Shown here: piece after piece, positions 35,387 to 47,099 of the stretch
How positions within the stretch are numbered: position 1 is the first letter of the stretch
Layout of the letters: each line of letters starts with the position of its first letter
The notes under the pieces: model-generated
What the model saw: the letters and a program-made list of their open reading frames with translations, nothing else
What the model was told of the DNA's origin: nothing
Database searches by the model: none
Translations under genes and position numbers: made by a program
NCBI GenBank assembly: GCA_958295875.1
Contig: OY282379.1
Span: 806,001 to 870,000, forward strand
Direction: 5' to 3'
Source of the DNA: an uncultured Pseudomonadales bacterium
GTDB lineage: Bacteria; Pseudomonadota; Gammaproteobacteria; Pseudomonadales; Azotimanducaceae
DNA: 64,000 bases

Positions 35387-36897
35387 GCCCGGCGCGCCAA
35401 CGGCGCCGTGGCGAGCGAGCGCCCGGTCATCTCCTCCGGCGGCGCCAAGCCCATGAGCGCGAGCAAGGTGGGCGCCACGTCCGACAACGCCCCGGCTTCG
35501 AGCCCGATCGCTTGGCCGCCGACATAGACGAGCGGGATGGGCGACGAGGTATGCGCCGTGTGCGCTTGCCCGGTGGCCACATCGCGCATGGCTTCAACAT
35601 TGCCGTGATCTGCGGTGATGAGGCATTGCCCGTCGCCGGCGCCGAGCGCCGCGACGATGCGGCCCAAACACTCGTCCACCGCTTCCACCGCCGCCACCGC
35701 GGCGTCGAATGCGCCGGTATGCCCCACCATGTCTGCGTTGGCGAAATTGCACACGATGAGTTGATGGCTGTCAGACTCGATGGCCTGCACCAGCCCATCC
35801 GTCACCGCGTGAACGCTCATTTCCGGCGTCAGGTCGTAGGTGGCCACTCTGGGCGACGGCACGAGCACGCGGTCTTCACCTGGAAACGGCGCTTCGCGCC
35901 CGCCAGAGAAGAAGAACGTGACGTGGGCGTACTTCTCCGTCTCGGCGATGCGCAATTGGCGCAGCCCCAAGCGGCTGATGTGTTCCCCCAAGGTGTTCGC
36001 CAACGCCTGCGGCTCGAAGGCGCACGGGGCGTCGATGTCCTCCGCGTAGCGCGTAAGCGTCGCGAAGGCGCTCAACGCCGGCCGACGCCGCCGCTCGAAA
36101 CCCGGGAACGCTGCGGCCGTGAACGCCCGCGTGAGTTGGCGGGCGCGGTCTGCCCGGAAGTTCATGAACATCACGGCGTCGCCATCGCGGATGATGCGTG
36201 GGGCGGAGCGGCGCGGGCAGATGAGCGTCGGCGCCACAAACTCGTCGCTGACGCCCTCCACATAGGCTGCGCGCAGGGCCTCCGCCGCGTCCTCGCAACG
36301 TGGCGTGGCGGCTGCGCCAGTGAGCATGTCGAACGCAGCCTGCGTGCGCTCCCAGCGGGCGTCCCGATCCATCGCGTGATAGCGCCCGCAAATGGACGCC
36401 ACCCGCCCGCCAAAGCGCTCTAGGGACGTTGCCGCACTGCGCGGGGGAGTGTCTCGGCCATCAAGGAAGGCGTGCAGGCACGTCTTGACGCCGGCGCGTT
36501 CCGCCATCTCGACCAACGCCCAGATGTGATCTTCGTGGCTGTGTACGCCCCCAGGCGACAACAGCCCCAGAATGTGCAACGCGCCGCCCTTGCCGGCCTC
36601 AATGGCGCGTTGCAACACCGCGTTGGCGGCGAAGGCGCCGTCGTCAATGGCTTGGCCGATGCGCGCTAGGTCCTGATGCACGACGCGGCCGGCGCCGAGG
36701 TTCATGTGCCCCACTTCGGAGTTGCCCATCTGCCCCGCCGGCAGCCCCACCGCGGCGCCGGAAGCCGACAGCAGCGTGTGCGGCGCAGTGCGCCAAAGCC
36801 GCTCCCAGTTAGGTGCGCGGGCGGCGTGGATGGCGTTGTGCTCGGCGGCCTCGCGGTGGCCCCAACCGTCGAGCACGAGAAGCAGGGTTGTTGACAT
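35383..36897 (-). CDS. gpmI: 2,3-bisphosphoglycerate-independent phosphoglycerate mutase
   Basis: 504 residues, close to the usual 510-515. Metal-binding LVLDGWGHR at the N-terminus, catalytic phosphoserine in GNSEVGHMNLGAG (around residue 60), GGVHSHEDH, DGRDTPPRS, and the C-terminal TADHGNVE metal ligands are all present. Interconverts 3- and 2-phosphoglycerate in glycolysis. ATG 36897 was chosen because it gives the standard N-terminus; the frame is open further upstream. A CATAAT element near 36938-36943 on this strand may be its -10. Confidence 0.95.
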   Translation of the reverse strand: MSTTLLLVLDGWGHREAAEHNAIHAARAPNWERLWRTAPHTLLSASGAAVGLPAGQMGNSEVGHMNLGAGRVVHQDLARIGQAIDDGAFAANAVLQRAIEAGKGGALHILGLLSPGGVHSHEDHIWALVEMAERAGVKTCLHAFLDGRDTPPRSAATSLERFGGRVASICGRYHAMDRDARWERTQAAFDMLTGAAATPRCEDAAEALRAAYVEGVSDEFVAPTLICPRRSAPRIIRDGDAVMFMNFRADRARQLTRAFTAAAFPGFERRRRPALSAFATLTRYAEDIDAPCAFEPQALANTLGEHISRLGLRQLRIAETEKYAHVTFFFSGGREAPFPGEDRVLVPSPRVATYDLTPEMSVHAVTDGLVQAIESDSHQLIVCNFANADMVGHTGAFDAAVAAVEAVDECLGRIVAALGAGDGQCLITADHGNVEAMRDVATGQAHTAHTSSPIPLVYVGGQAIGLEAGALSDVAPTLLALMGLAPPEEMTGRSLATAPLARRA

Positions 36898-37000
36898 GGG
36901 ATGGTGGCTTCGACGCCAGTTCGATCCGCCCGCCATTATGCTGGAAATGCCGCCGCGCCGGAGATGTGTGCCGGGCCGTGATTGCTCGGTTGGGCGCTCG

Positions 37001-38623
37001 TCATGAGGCGTCGTCGCGCCGCGGCGAGGCCGGGACATAGGCGCCCCAAGGACGCGGCGCCACCTTCCATTTGGGCGGAAAGAGCCGCCGCCAAGCCCAG
37101 CGGGTGAGCCAACGGGCGAACCGCCACGCCGCGCCGAAGCCATGCAGGTCTCCGGTGCGGTGGCGGAGGTAGCGCCAACGGCTTGGCATGCCCATCGCGT
37201 CCTGCGCGGCGGCAACATCGCGCCGAGACACCTTGGTGCCGGCCATTCGCAATCCTAATCGCGCCGGCGTCAGCTGACGCACAGCGCCGAAGGCCGCCGG
37301 CGAACAGCCCTCGCGCCGCGCCCGATGCAGCGCCCATGAACGGGCGATGGACACTTCGCTGCCAGCGGCCAAGGGCACCCTTGCCACCGCCGCATCGCCC
37401 AACGCCCGATGCAGGCGATGCACCAAGTTGCGGGCGATGGCGCCAGCCGGCCGCGTCACATGGAACGGCGACGCGGGGAATTCGTCGAGGGCGTCCGCAG
37501 CCGGTGCTACCCGCACCCGGGCATCGGCGCCGAACGCTTCGCGCAGCCGCTGCAGCCGATCGTCGTCCGCGCCGTCCTCCCCCGCCCCAGCGTCAATGCG
37601 CACGACCAAATCATGCATCGGATCTGCCAGCACGCTCGCGGTGGCGGCGATCACTTGCTCCGCTGGCCACTCGCCCGCAGCGATGGTCACCACGAAGCGC
37701 GGCACGGCGTAGATGCGGCCAGCGCCCGCGCCACGAAACGCCGGGTGGGCGATGAGGTGCGCCACCTTGCCGCGCTGGATGCGCGCGCTGCGCCGCTTGG
37801 CGGCTTGCCCCTCGGCCATGCGCCCTTGGTGCCACGCAAACGCCTCCCGCACCGGCGCGAACAAAGCGCCCTGCACGAATGCCCGCCAAGCAAACTCCTC
37901 TTCATCGAATCCCCACCGCGCGAACGACTCGTCGCTGCCCCCCACCGCCCGGTAGAACTGCCGCCCGACGCCGAAGTTGCCCCCCACCACGGCGCGGAAT
38001 AGATCGTCCGAGCGCTGCGTCAGATCATTGGTGCGCACCATGTAGTGCTCGTTCTCGTGCCCAGGGGGGTCTGCCGGGCGATCCGCGCACAACTCCCAGA
38101 GGGTGCCTGGGCGTGCGCGGATGGCCTCTGCATCAAGGTCATCCACCGCCACATGGGCGCGAAACCCCACCGTCACCACGTCCGAGACGAAGTGGTGCCA
38201 GCGCGCGTGGGCGAGCATCCAGCCGGCTTCCGGCAGCGAATCGCCGTCCAAGAACAAGATGATGTCGTGCGCCGCCGCGGCGACACCGGTGTTGCGGGCG
38301 CGAGCAACCCCATGCCCTCGGCGCGCTTGGCGCACCACACGCACGTTCAAGGGCGACGCCGGCGGTTGCAGCGGCGGCTCGGAACCGTCATCGACGATGA
38401 CCACCTCAAACAGGCCTCGCGGATAGGTCTGTCCTTCCAGCGCCGCCAAGGTGCGCTCCAACACCGCGTTCGGGGTGCGATGGCAGGGCATCACCACGCT
38501 CACCGGCAGCGAGGGTTTGAACTCCGCCAGCGGCGGCAACGCAATTTGGCGCCAATCGTTGTGCGGAACGTTTGCCGGCTTGGGAACCGCTGGTGGCGAA
38601 GCCTGACGAGACGCGCACACCAT
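37001..38623 (-). CDS. GT2 glycosyltransferase with galactosyltransferase-like C-terminal segment
   Basis: 540 residues. GT-A domain from about residue 38: PVSVVMPCHRTP, VVIVDDGSEPP, and DGDSLPE as the DXD-like site. GGNFGVGRQFYRAVGGSDESFARWG is followed by DEEEFAWR, the Glyco_transf_7C-like acceptor motif. The C-terminal 200 residues are less conserved and basic. Cytoplasmic sugar transferase of unknown specificity, standing alone between gpmI and a divergent dioxygenase. Confidence 0.85.
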   Translation of the reverse strand: MVCASRQASPPAVPKPANVPHNDWRQIALPPLAEFKPSLPVSVVMPCHRTPNAVLERTLAALEGQTYPRGLFEVVIVDDGSEPPLQPPASPLNVRVVRQARRGHGVARARNTGVAAAAHDIILFLDGDSLPEAGWMLAHARWHHFVSDVVTVGFRAHVAVDDLDAEAIRARPGTLWELCADRPADPPGHENEHYMVRTNDLTQRSDDLFRAVVGGNFGVGRQFYRAVGGSDESFARWGFDEEEFAWRAFVQGALFAPVREAFAWHQGRMAEGQAAKRRSARIQRGKVAHLIAHPAFRGAGAGRIYAVPRFVVTIAAGEWPAEQVIAATASVLADPMHDLVVRIDAGAGEDGADDDRLQRLREAFGADARVRVAPAADALDEFPASPFHVTRPAGAIARNLVHRLHRALGDAAVARVPLAAGSEVSIARSWALHRARREGCSPAAFGAVRQLTPARLGLRMAGTKVSRRDVAAAQDAMGMPSRWRYLRHRTGDLHGFGAAWRFARWLTRWAWRRLFPPKWKVAPRPWGAYVPASPRRDDAS

Positions 38624-38812
38624 GTTCGGCTCAGAGGTTGGACGAATAGGTCATCTGTGGGTTATTCAAGCTTGTGGCTCGCGCCCGCTTCGCGCCTCTG
38701 GCGGCGTCTTTGGTGAGGCCGTCTCGGCGGCGCGGCTTGCGCATGCGGGCCATTGTATAGGGACGCAACCTTCGCCCGCGCCGGGCCCCGCCCTCCGCCC
38801 GCCCAGCGTCGC

Positions 38813-38818
38813 TATAAT
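38813..38818 (+). promoter_or_regulatory. -10 element, leaderless arrangement
   Basis: Perfect TATAAT with only seven bases before the ATG of the dioxygenase gene. Transcription should start at or next to the start codon, and no ribosome binding site exists between. No good -35 was found. Confidence 0.55.
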
Positions 38819-38825
38819 CCCGCGG

Positions 38826-39593
38826 ATGCTGGCGCCGGAACACCTCAAGGGCTACCGGGAAGCAGGTTTCATCCTGGTGCCCGGCTTGGTCGAGCCACCC
38901 CGCCTTGCGCGCTACAACGCCCGTTTCCTCGATCTCGTCGAGGGCCGCGCAACAGCGCCGACCGGCCTCGTCATCATGCGCGACGTGATGGTGGTAAAGG
39001 GCGCGGCGAAGCCGGCGAACGCCGTTGCAGGCATCAACAAGCTGTTCCACTTCCACAGCGACGCGGCGCTCTTCGACTACGCCGAGCACCCCAAGGTGCT
39101 GGCCATCGCCCGCCAACTCTCCGACGCCGCGGCGGACGCCGCCTTGGGCGTGATTGCCACCAACGTGTTCAACAAGCCGCCCGGCGTGGACGGCCGCCAT
39201 CCGCTGCATCAAGACTTGCGGTACTTCCGGCTGCGCCCCGCGGATGGCATCGTCGGCGCTTGGACGGCCATTTCGCCGTGCCGGCGCGAATCCGGTTGCC
39301 TGGCCATCATCCCCGGCTCCCATCGCGGCGCGCTGCGAGAGCACAGCACGCCGGATTGGGAGTACGTCAACCATGCCTTCCTCGGCGTCGAAGGCGCGGA
39401 GCACGATGCCTTGCGGCATGTGGAGATGCAGCCCGGCGATACGCTTTTCTTTCACCCACTCCTGATCCACGGTTCTGGCCGCAACCGCGGCGCCGAGTGC
39501 CGCCGGGCCATCTCCGCCCACTTCGCGGCGCCCTACTGCGAAGCCCCCGACGAGGATTGGCGCGCGCAGCCGCATGTGCGCCTCGTTGGCTAG
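38826..39593 (+). CDS. Phytanoyl-CoA dioxygenase (PhyH) family protein
   Basis: 255 residues. Fe(II)/2-oxoglutarate oxygenase: metal ligands HxD in HPLHQDLRYF (around residue 127), distal His in LLIHGSGRNRG (around 220), and a following Arg for 2-oxoglutarate. Members hydroxylate acyl-CoAs or diverse small molecules; substrate not predictable. Start ATG 38826 fits MLAPEHLKGYREAGFILV, the usual beginning. Followed 15 bases later by a luciferase-like oxidoreductase, so probably co-transcribed. Confidence 0.9.
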   Translation: MLAPEHLKGYREAGFILVPGLVEPPRLARYNARFLDLVEGRATAPTGLVIMRDVMVVKGAAKPANAVAGINKLFHFHSDAALFDYAEHPKVLAIARQLSDAAADAALGVIATNVFNKPPGVDGRHPLHQDLRYFRLRPADGIVGAWTAISPCRRESGCLAIIPGSHRGALREHSTPDWEYVNHAFLGVEGAEHDALRHVEMQPGDTLFFHPLLIHGSGRNRGAECRRAISAHFAAPYCEAPDEDWRAQPHVRLVG

Positions 39594-39610
39594 ACAATCA
39601 GGAGGCGATG

Positions 39611-40678
39611 ATGGAGTTTTGGACCTCGCACACGGCGGCGCCGACTAAAGCGGCCGCCGCCGCGCAACAAGCCCAAGCGCTGGGTTGGGATGGCATCGGC
39701 ACGGTCGATTCGCAGAATCTATCCGGCGACCCCTACGTCTTCCTAGCCCTCGCCGCAACGGGCGCGAGCGCCTTGGGGCTGCAAACCGCCGTCACCAATC
39801 CCGTCACCCGCCATGCTGCGGTGACCGCATCGTCCGCACTCTCGGTGCAACGGGTCTCCGGCGGCAGGATGCGGCTCGGCATCGGCCGCGGCGACAGCGC
39901 CTTGGCGCATCTCGGCCGCGCTCCGGCGCGGCTTCGCTGGTTTGAGAACTACCTCATCGCGCTGCAAGCCTATCTGCGGGGTGAGGAGATGCCGCTCGAC
40001 CAAACCAGCATCCCTGAAGAGGCCGCCCCGCACGTTGCAAGCCTCGCTTTGGCCCATGCCCCGGAGGAGAGCGCCATCCGCTGGGCCGCCAGCGCGCCGA
40101 AGGTGCCAGTGGAAGTGGCGGCCACCGGCCCCAAGGTGATTGCTTTGGCGGCGCGCCACGCAGACCGGACGATGTTCGCCTTGGGCACAAACCCGAACCG
40201 CATCGCTTGGGGCATCGACACAGCCCGCGCCGCGGCCACAGCGGCGGGGCGCGACCCAGAGGGTCTCCGCTTTGGCGCGTATGTGAATGTCGCCTGCCAC
40301 CGCGACCCTCAGGTCGCCCGCACGCTCAGCCGCACCGGCACGAGCTTGTTCGCGCGCTTCTCCGTGATGCATGGCGACATCGCGGGGCCAGTGGACGAGG
40401 CCCAAGCGTCGATGCTCCAAGCAATACACGCAAACTACGACATGACCCAACACGCGCAAGCCGGCAGCGACCAAGCAGACGCTTTGACAGACGAGTTCAT
40501 CGACGACTTCGCCATCGCCGGCGACGTCGACCACTGCGTCTCGCGGTTGAGCGCATTGGCCGCGCTGGGCGTGGACAAGTTCGCCGTCGTTGGCCCCAAC
40601 TTCACCGCCGACGACGCCGAAGCCCGCGAAGCAGGGGAACGATTCGCCCGCCAGGTGATTCCGGCGCTGCGGCGTTGA
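39611..40678 (+). CDS. LLM-class flavin/F420-dependent oxidoreductase
   Basis: 355 residues, bacterial luciferase-like TIM barrel. AVTNPVTRHAAVTA and GRMRLGIGRGDSALAHLG (around residue 88) are characteristic of the MER/F420-type subgroup, but FMN use cannot be excluded. The C-terminal AIAGDVDHCVSRL is also typical. An AGGAGG site five bases upstream decides for ATG 39611 over the adjacent ATG 39608. Its pairing with a PhyH oxygenase suggests one oxidative catabolic step pair. Confidence 0.88.
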   Translation: MEFWTSHTAAPTKAAAAAQQAQALGWDGIGTVDSQNLSGDPYVFLALAATGASALGLQTAVTNPVTRHAAVTASSALSVQRVSGGRMRLGIGRGDSALAHLGRAPARLRWFENYLIALQAYLRGEEMPLDQTSIPEEAAPHVASLALAHAPEESAIRWAASAPKVPVEVAATGPKVIALAARHADRTMFALGTNPNRIAWGIDTARAAATAAGRDPEGLRFGAYVNVACHRDPQVARTLSRTGTSLFARFSVMHGDIAGPVDEAQASMLQAIHANYDMTQHAQAGSDQADALTDEFIDDFAIAGDVDHCVSRLSALAALGVDKFAVVGPNFTADDAEAREAGERFARQVIPALRR

Positions 40679-40743
40679 GGCAGCGGCGGCGGCGCGAGGC
40701 CTCCGGCGAGGCGCAGCGGAACTTGGACGGGCTTCGCGCACCA

Positions 40744-41305
40744 ATGGCGGCATGTTCCGGCAGCGGGGCCTGCTCGTCGGACATCGAGTTGGCCATGCAT
40801 GCCTTCGCGCTGATCGGCGGCGCGGCGGTGTCGACGCAAGAGCACGACCTCGTGCGGCACGCTTCCCATCAAACGGCCCGGCCCGGCCAACAGGAGCTCG
40901 ACGAACTGCACGCCGCCATTGCCGGCGGCGAAGACCCCTTCGGCGATGCCCTTTGCCGCATCCGTTCGGCCGCGGATCGCCGGCGACGAGGGGCTGTCCA
41001 CACACCCCACCCCATCGTCCGCGCGATGGTGGACTGGGCAGCCACTCAAGAGACGCCGGGGCGAGTGGTGGACCCGGGGGCGGGGTCCGGCCGGTTCCTG
41101 CTTCAGGCCGGCGCCGCGTTTCCGCGCGCCGATCTGGTGGCGATCGAATCCGACCCGCTCGCCGCCCTCATCCTGCGGGCTTCGGCAGAACGTGCAACAG
41201 GATTCAGGGCGCACCTACGCGGGCGGCCTGACGAAGTTCGAGCCGAAGGAGATCGAACGCCTGCGAGTGCCGCCTTTGGCGCAACTCGCGGCGCAACTCG
41301 CATGA
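40744..41305 (+). pseudogene. Decayed N6-adenine DNA methyltransferase (XamI system)
   Basis: The first 130-160 codons carry a methyltransferase beginning with the target-approach VHTPHPIVRAMVDW and the SAM motif VVDPGAGSGRFLL, then DLVAIESDPLA. Near 41180 the sequence jumps, in another frame, to SGRTYAGGLTKFEPKEIERLRVP, the C-terminal segment of such enzymes, ending at TGA 41303-41305. The catalytic (N/D)PPY region and most of the target recognition part are deleted. The stop overlaps the endonuclease start (ATGA), so the two formed an operon. Confidence 0.75.
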
Positions 41306-42220
41306 TCGAGCCGCCGCGCTGGACGCTGGCCGAGCTGCGTCGAGATGCCGAGACAGCAAAGGGCGTCTTTCGCCAACAACGATTAAGCGAAACGCAAAGC
41401 CGCTACTCGGAGTTCATCAAGGCCTTCAAACCCGTCCTCGCCGAGACCGTCGATCTACTGCCGCAACTCCAAAAGGAACCTCCCAACGTCGGTCTCTGGG
41501 CCGAATTGGTCGGCGACAAGGACCGCCTGACGGCGCTTCGCTATCTGGCTGCCCCGCCCATCTCCGACGACGACTTGAAGACACTCGCCGACGCCACGCT
41601 GTCGCCGGAGGCGTTGCGACGCGACACCAATTATGGTGCGCGGCATTCGAGACGTCGTGTTCCAGATCATCGACGGACACCGCTTCCCCCGGGTCGCCGA
41701 AGCTAGGCCACCCACTTCCTTGGAGCGTCAGGCGGCCATCCTCGCCTCCGCGGTGCTCTCGGCAGCTCGAAGGATGGAAACGGAGCGTCGATCGGGCGCC
41801 CGGTCCTCGCAAGAAGGGGCAGTGAGGAAAGTCCTGCGTGAAGCTGGCTTTGAAGAGGTGAAAACGCGGGACATGCCCACGCTGGCCGCCGTCCCCACCG
41901 CACAGCAGTTTTGCGGCGAGGCGCGGCTCGGCACTAGTCGCGCCGACCTAGTTGTCCGCCTAAGGGACGGAAGAGTGATGCCCATCGAGTGCAAGGTCTC
42001 TAACAGTGCCGTCAACTCCTACAAACGCATCAACCACGAAGCCCTGAACAAGGCTCGCAGTTGGCTGGAGGGTTTCGGCTTGCGGAACGTCGTGCCGGCG
42101 GCCGTCATTAGCGGCGTTTTCAATCCCAATAATCTCGCGCAAGCGCAGGACGCCGGGTTGGTGCTGTTCTGGAATCACGGGCTGGCCGAGCTGGCTAGGT
42201 TCATCGGTGATGAGGCGTAG
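41302..42220 (+). pseudogene. XamI-family restriction endonuclease, frameshifted
   Basis: From ATG 41302: IEPPRWTLAELRRDAETAKGVFR, then ALRYLAAPPISDDDLKTLADATLSP. Around 41630 the frame changes by one; VRGIRDVVFQIIDG continues in the new frame to the end. The nuclease core is intact: SRADLVVRLRDG then VMPIECKVSNSAVNSYKRIN, a PD-(D/E)XK site. XamI cuts GTCGAC (family knowledge); specificity here is unverified. Residual similarity covers the whole length, so the frameshift is recent or a sequence error. Confidence 0.8.
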
Positions 42221-42939
42221 TCGATCCAGCGCAAGAGTAGGAAGCCTGACGGCGCAGGAAGCGCCGTTTCCGCGCCAGCCCGAACAGCACACGTTGCATC
42301 CCTTTGCGCCGCGAACCACTGCCAGTGGCAATGCAGTAGTAGTGGATGGGTTTCATGGTTGCCGCGGTGCGTGTGCATGATGGCCGGAAACTGTCGCGCC
42401 GGCGCTCAAGGCGATGGCTTCTTTTCCGCCCATCGCTACCCAAGCAACGCTGGCCGCGATCATCAGCGGGAAGATCGCATTCGCTCCAACTCGCGGACGA
42501 ATCTGGGTTCATCGGGTAACAGATCGATGGCTCGCATGTAGGCGTCTTCAACTTCGCGGACTGGAGCCCGCAGCCGGGAGAGCGTGCGCACCAATGTCGA
42601 GGAACGGGAGAGTGGTGTGGCAAAAGTACTGCAAGTGATAACGCTGCATCGGAAGTGGGACTAGCTAGGGACTGCGTGTCCCGGATCGGGTTGATGCGGA
42701 AAACCCAGCCGTCCATGGCGCGATGGGAGGGCCGCGTGCGCACGTCGTTGTGCGCCGCGGGGCCTGCCACGCCCGGCGCGGGGACGCGCGGGGGCGTCAA
42801 CCGGACGCGAACCAGGTGGCAGCTGCGCGCGGTTTTCGCCGCGTCAACACGTCGCCGCCCGCCTTCTCTGCGCTGAAGGCGCTCTCACGCCCTTCGGATT
42901 GACCGCCCGTGCGCCAGCGGCTTTAATGCGCGGCTTGCC
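42221..42939. other. Gene-poor stretch between restriction remnant and tRNA-Phe
   Basis: About 720 bases with no gene I can support. A minus-strand frame starting near 42355 (MKPIHYYCIATGSGS...) is short, basic and unlike anything I recognise. An imperfect GAAGGCG/CGCCCTTC hairpin lies at about 42873-42894. Confidence 0.4.
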
Positions 42940-43015
42940 GGCCAGGTAGCTCAGTCGGTAGAGCAGTGGACTGAAAATCCTCGTGTCGGTGGTTCAATTC
43001 CACCCCTGGCCACCA
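42940..43015 (+). tRNA. tRNA-Phe (GAA)
   Basis: 76 bases with encoded CCA. Acceptor stem GGCCAGG/CCTGGCC, D arm GCTC...GAGC, anticodon loop CTGAAAA with anticodon GAA, and T arm GGTGG-TTCAATT-CCACC. One T-T mismatch appears in the anticodon stem (second pair). Placed just before cytochrome c5. Confidence 0.96.
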
Positions 43016-43042
43016 AGATTGAAACGCGAACGGAGGTGCGCG

Positions 43043-43468
43043 GTGAGAGCGCTTTATGGGTTGGCTTGCGTCCTGTTGGCGAACGCGGTGGCCGCGGCGC
43101 CTGTGCCTGCCGGCACGGATGATGAGATTCGCACCCGTCTCGCACCCTTCGGCGCCTCCTGCCTGGTTGGGGATGAAGCGTGCGGCGCTGCCGCGCCAGC
43201 CCCCGCGCCAGCGACGGCCGCCGTGGCCGAGCCGAAGACAGGCCGCGAAGTGTACGACCAATTCTGTTTCGCCTGCCACGCGACTGGCGTCGGCGATGCG
43301 CCCCTGTTCCAAGACGCCACGCAGTGGGCGCCGCGCTTGGCCAAGGGCATTGACGAACTGGTGAGGACGAGCCAAACCGGCCTCGGCACGATGCCGCCGA
43401 TGGGCACCTGCATGGCCTGCACGGAAGCGGAGATGGTCGCGGCGATTCAGTATCTGACCGGCGGCTGA
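43043..43468 (+). CDS. Cytochrome c5-like c-type cytochrome
   Basis: 141 residues. Signal peptide (LYGLACVLLANAVAAA), Ala/Pro-rich linker, then a class I cytochrome c domain with CFACH heme attachment (around residue 73) and the Met ligand in GTMPPMG (around 118). A second Cys pair (GTCMACT) is typical of cytochrome c5. Periplasmic electron carrier. Start GTG 43043 has GGAGG about six bases upstream; longer frames would run into the tRNA. Confidence 0.9.
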   Translation: MRALYGLACVLLANAVAAAPVPAGTDDEIRTRLAPFGASCLVGDEACGAAAPAPAPATAAVAEPKTGREVYDQFCFACHATGVGDAPLFQDATQWAPRLAKGIDELVRTSQTGLGTMPPMGTCMACTEAEMVAAIQYLTGG

Positions 43469-43561
43469 CGCCGTTCCGCACCGCCGAGCCAAAACTGCGC
43501 AGCGGTTGGCCATGCTTGGACGCGATCACCTAAGCACGGGGCCTCTCGGCAGCCACCGCCC

Positions 43562-45659
<2,098 letters not shown>

Positions 45660-45668
45660 CGACCCACC

Positions 45669-45689
45669 GGCGGCGCCGATGACGCCGCC
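45669..45689 (+). terminator. Hairpin after glnB
   Basis: GGCGGCG (45669-45675) pairs with CGCCGCC (45683-45689) around a 7-base loop, nine bases after the glnB stop. No U-tract follows. Confidence 0.4.
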
Positions 45690-45800
45690 TAGGCGCGGCA
45701 GCATCCGAGCTTGGGCGGCCCTATCGCGCTGCCGGCGTTCACGTCATTCGCCCTCGCGGTCATCCACAAGCCGGGGCGCCCCAAATCGCCCACCCACTTA

Positions 45801-45817
45801 TGCACCGATTTGGTGCG
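45801..45817 (+). promoter_or_regulatory. NtrC binding site (enhancer)
   Basis: TGCACC-GATTT-GGTGCG, one mismatch from the NtrC consensus TGCACC-N5-GGTGCA. It sits about 140 bases before the expected sigma-54 transcription start, the usual enhancer distance. Confidence 0.75.
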
Positions 45818-45893
45818 CCGCGGTCCGCGCCGACCTGACGAACTGTCACGCGAACGCCGGGCGCGGCGCAATGCCTCGCCGCCAAACAGGCAC

Positions 45894-45905
45894 CTAAGCG
45901 CTTAG
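45894..45905. promoter_or_regulatory. 12-bp perfect palindrome between enhancer and promoter
   Basis: CTAAGCGCTTAG lies about 20 bases upstream of the sigma-54 element. It could bind a dimeric regulator, but no known family site is recognised. Confidence 0.25.
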
Positions 45906-45924
45906 CGCACCGCTTCACGGCTCT

Positions 45925-45940
45925 TGGCACGAAAAGTGCT
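45925..45940 (+). promoter_or_regulatory. Sigma-54 promoter of porin-glnK-amtB
   Basis: TGGCACG-AAAA-GTGCT against the consensus TGGCACG-N4-TTGCW, one mismatch. The invariant GG (45926-45927) and GC (45938-45939) have correct spacing. It lies about 88 bases before the porin start and, with the NtrC site, predicts induction under nitrogen limitation. Confidence 0.82.
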
Positions 45941-46027
45941 TGTTCTCCTACGGCGTGATCGGCGCACCGGGCACTGCTGCCCAGGTAGGCGCCAACGTGG
46001 CTCAAACAGCTATCAGGAGAGAACCAA

Positions 46028-46702
46028 ATGAAAAAGACACTGCTGGCAGGCGTGCTTGCCTGCGCGGCGTTCGGCGCAGCCGGCGCTGAAGTTTCCGGCA
46101 ACGTCACCATCGCCTCGGATTACTCGTTCCGAGGCTGGTCGCAGACAACGCGCGACCCCGCCATCCAAGGCGGGTTCGACATCGCTTCAGACTCTGGCTT
46201 CTACGTTGGCACATGGATGTCGAACGTCAAGTTCGGAGACGACGCTAACACGGAATTGGACCTGTACGCCGGCTACGGCGGCGAGTTTGGCGACAGCGGC
46301 GTCTCGTACGACGTGAGCATCATTCAGTTCGAGTACATCAGCGAGGGCGACGCCCTCGACTACATGGAAGCCGCGGTGTCCATCGGCGTCGGCGACTTCA
46401 CCTTCGGCATGAACTACTCCCCCGAGTACTTGGGCGACGGTGGCGAGACCTTCTACTACCCCTACGCGGACTACAGCTTCGCAATTGGCGAGAGCGCCTC
46501 CCTGGATTTGCACGTCGGCCTCAACAACGCCGACGGCATCGCCGGGGACGACGACAGCTACATCGATTACGGCGCCACGCTGACGGTGCCGGTGGCCGGC
46601 ATCGACCTAGGCGTCGCCATCGTGGGCACCGACTTGGACGCAGACGTCTGCGACGCGGACTGCGACGCGCGATTGGTCGTGTCCCTGTCGAAGAGTCTGT
46701 AA
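46028..46702 (+). CDS. TorF-family putative porin
   Basis: 224 residues with signal peptide (KKTLLAGVLACAAFGAAGA). Then a beta-rich, acidic outer-membrane protein beginning VSGNVTIASDYSFRGWSQT, the hallmark of the TIGR02001/TorF group, with alternating aromatic strands to the end. It is probably an outer-membrane channel for ammonium or small nitrogen compounds, judged from its place in the NtrC/sigma-54 operon with glnK and amtB. Start has an AGGAGAG site. Confidence 0.88.
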   Translation: MKKTLLAGVLACAAFGAAGAEVSGNVTIASDYSFRGWSQTTRDPAIQGGFDIASDSGFYVGTWMSNVKFGDDANTELDLYAGYGGEFGDSGVSYDVSIIQFEYISEGDALDYMEAAVSIGVGDFTFGMNYSPEYLGDGGETFYYPYADYSFAIGESASLDLHVGLNNADGIAGDDDSYIDYGATLTVPVAGIDLGVAIVGTDLDADVCDADCDARLVVSLSKSL

Positions 46703-47068
<366 letters not shown>

Positions 47069-47099
47069 GCGCGGCACCGCACAACAGGAGACTGAAACA

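Noticed and set aside
42201..42800. Minus-strand frame of 199 codons ending MKPIHYYCIATGSGS...
   Set aside because: No recognised motif, no ribosome site, and low-quality composition; recorded only in the gene-poor region note.
40680..43015. tRNA-Phe as attachment site for an integrated island carrying the restriction genes
   Set aside because: The accessory DNA lies on the 5' side of the tRNA, no integrase is present, and no repeat of the tRNA 3' end was found.
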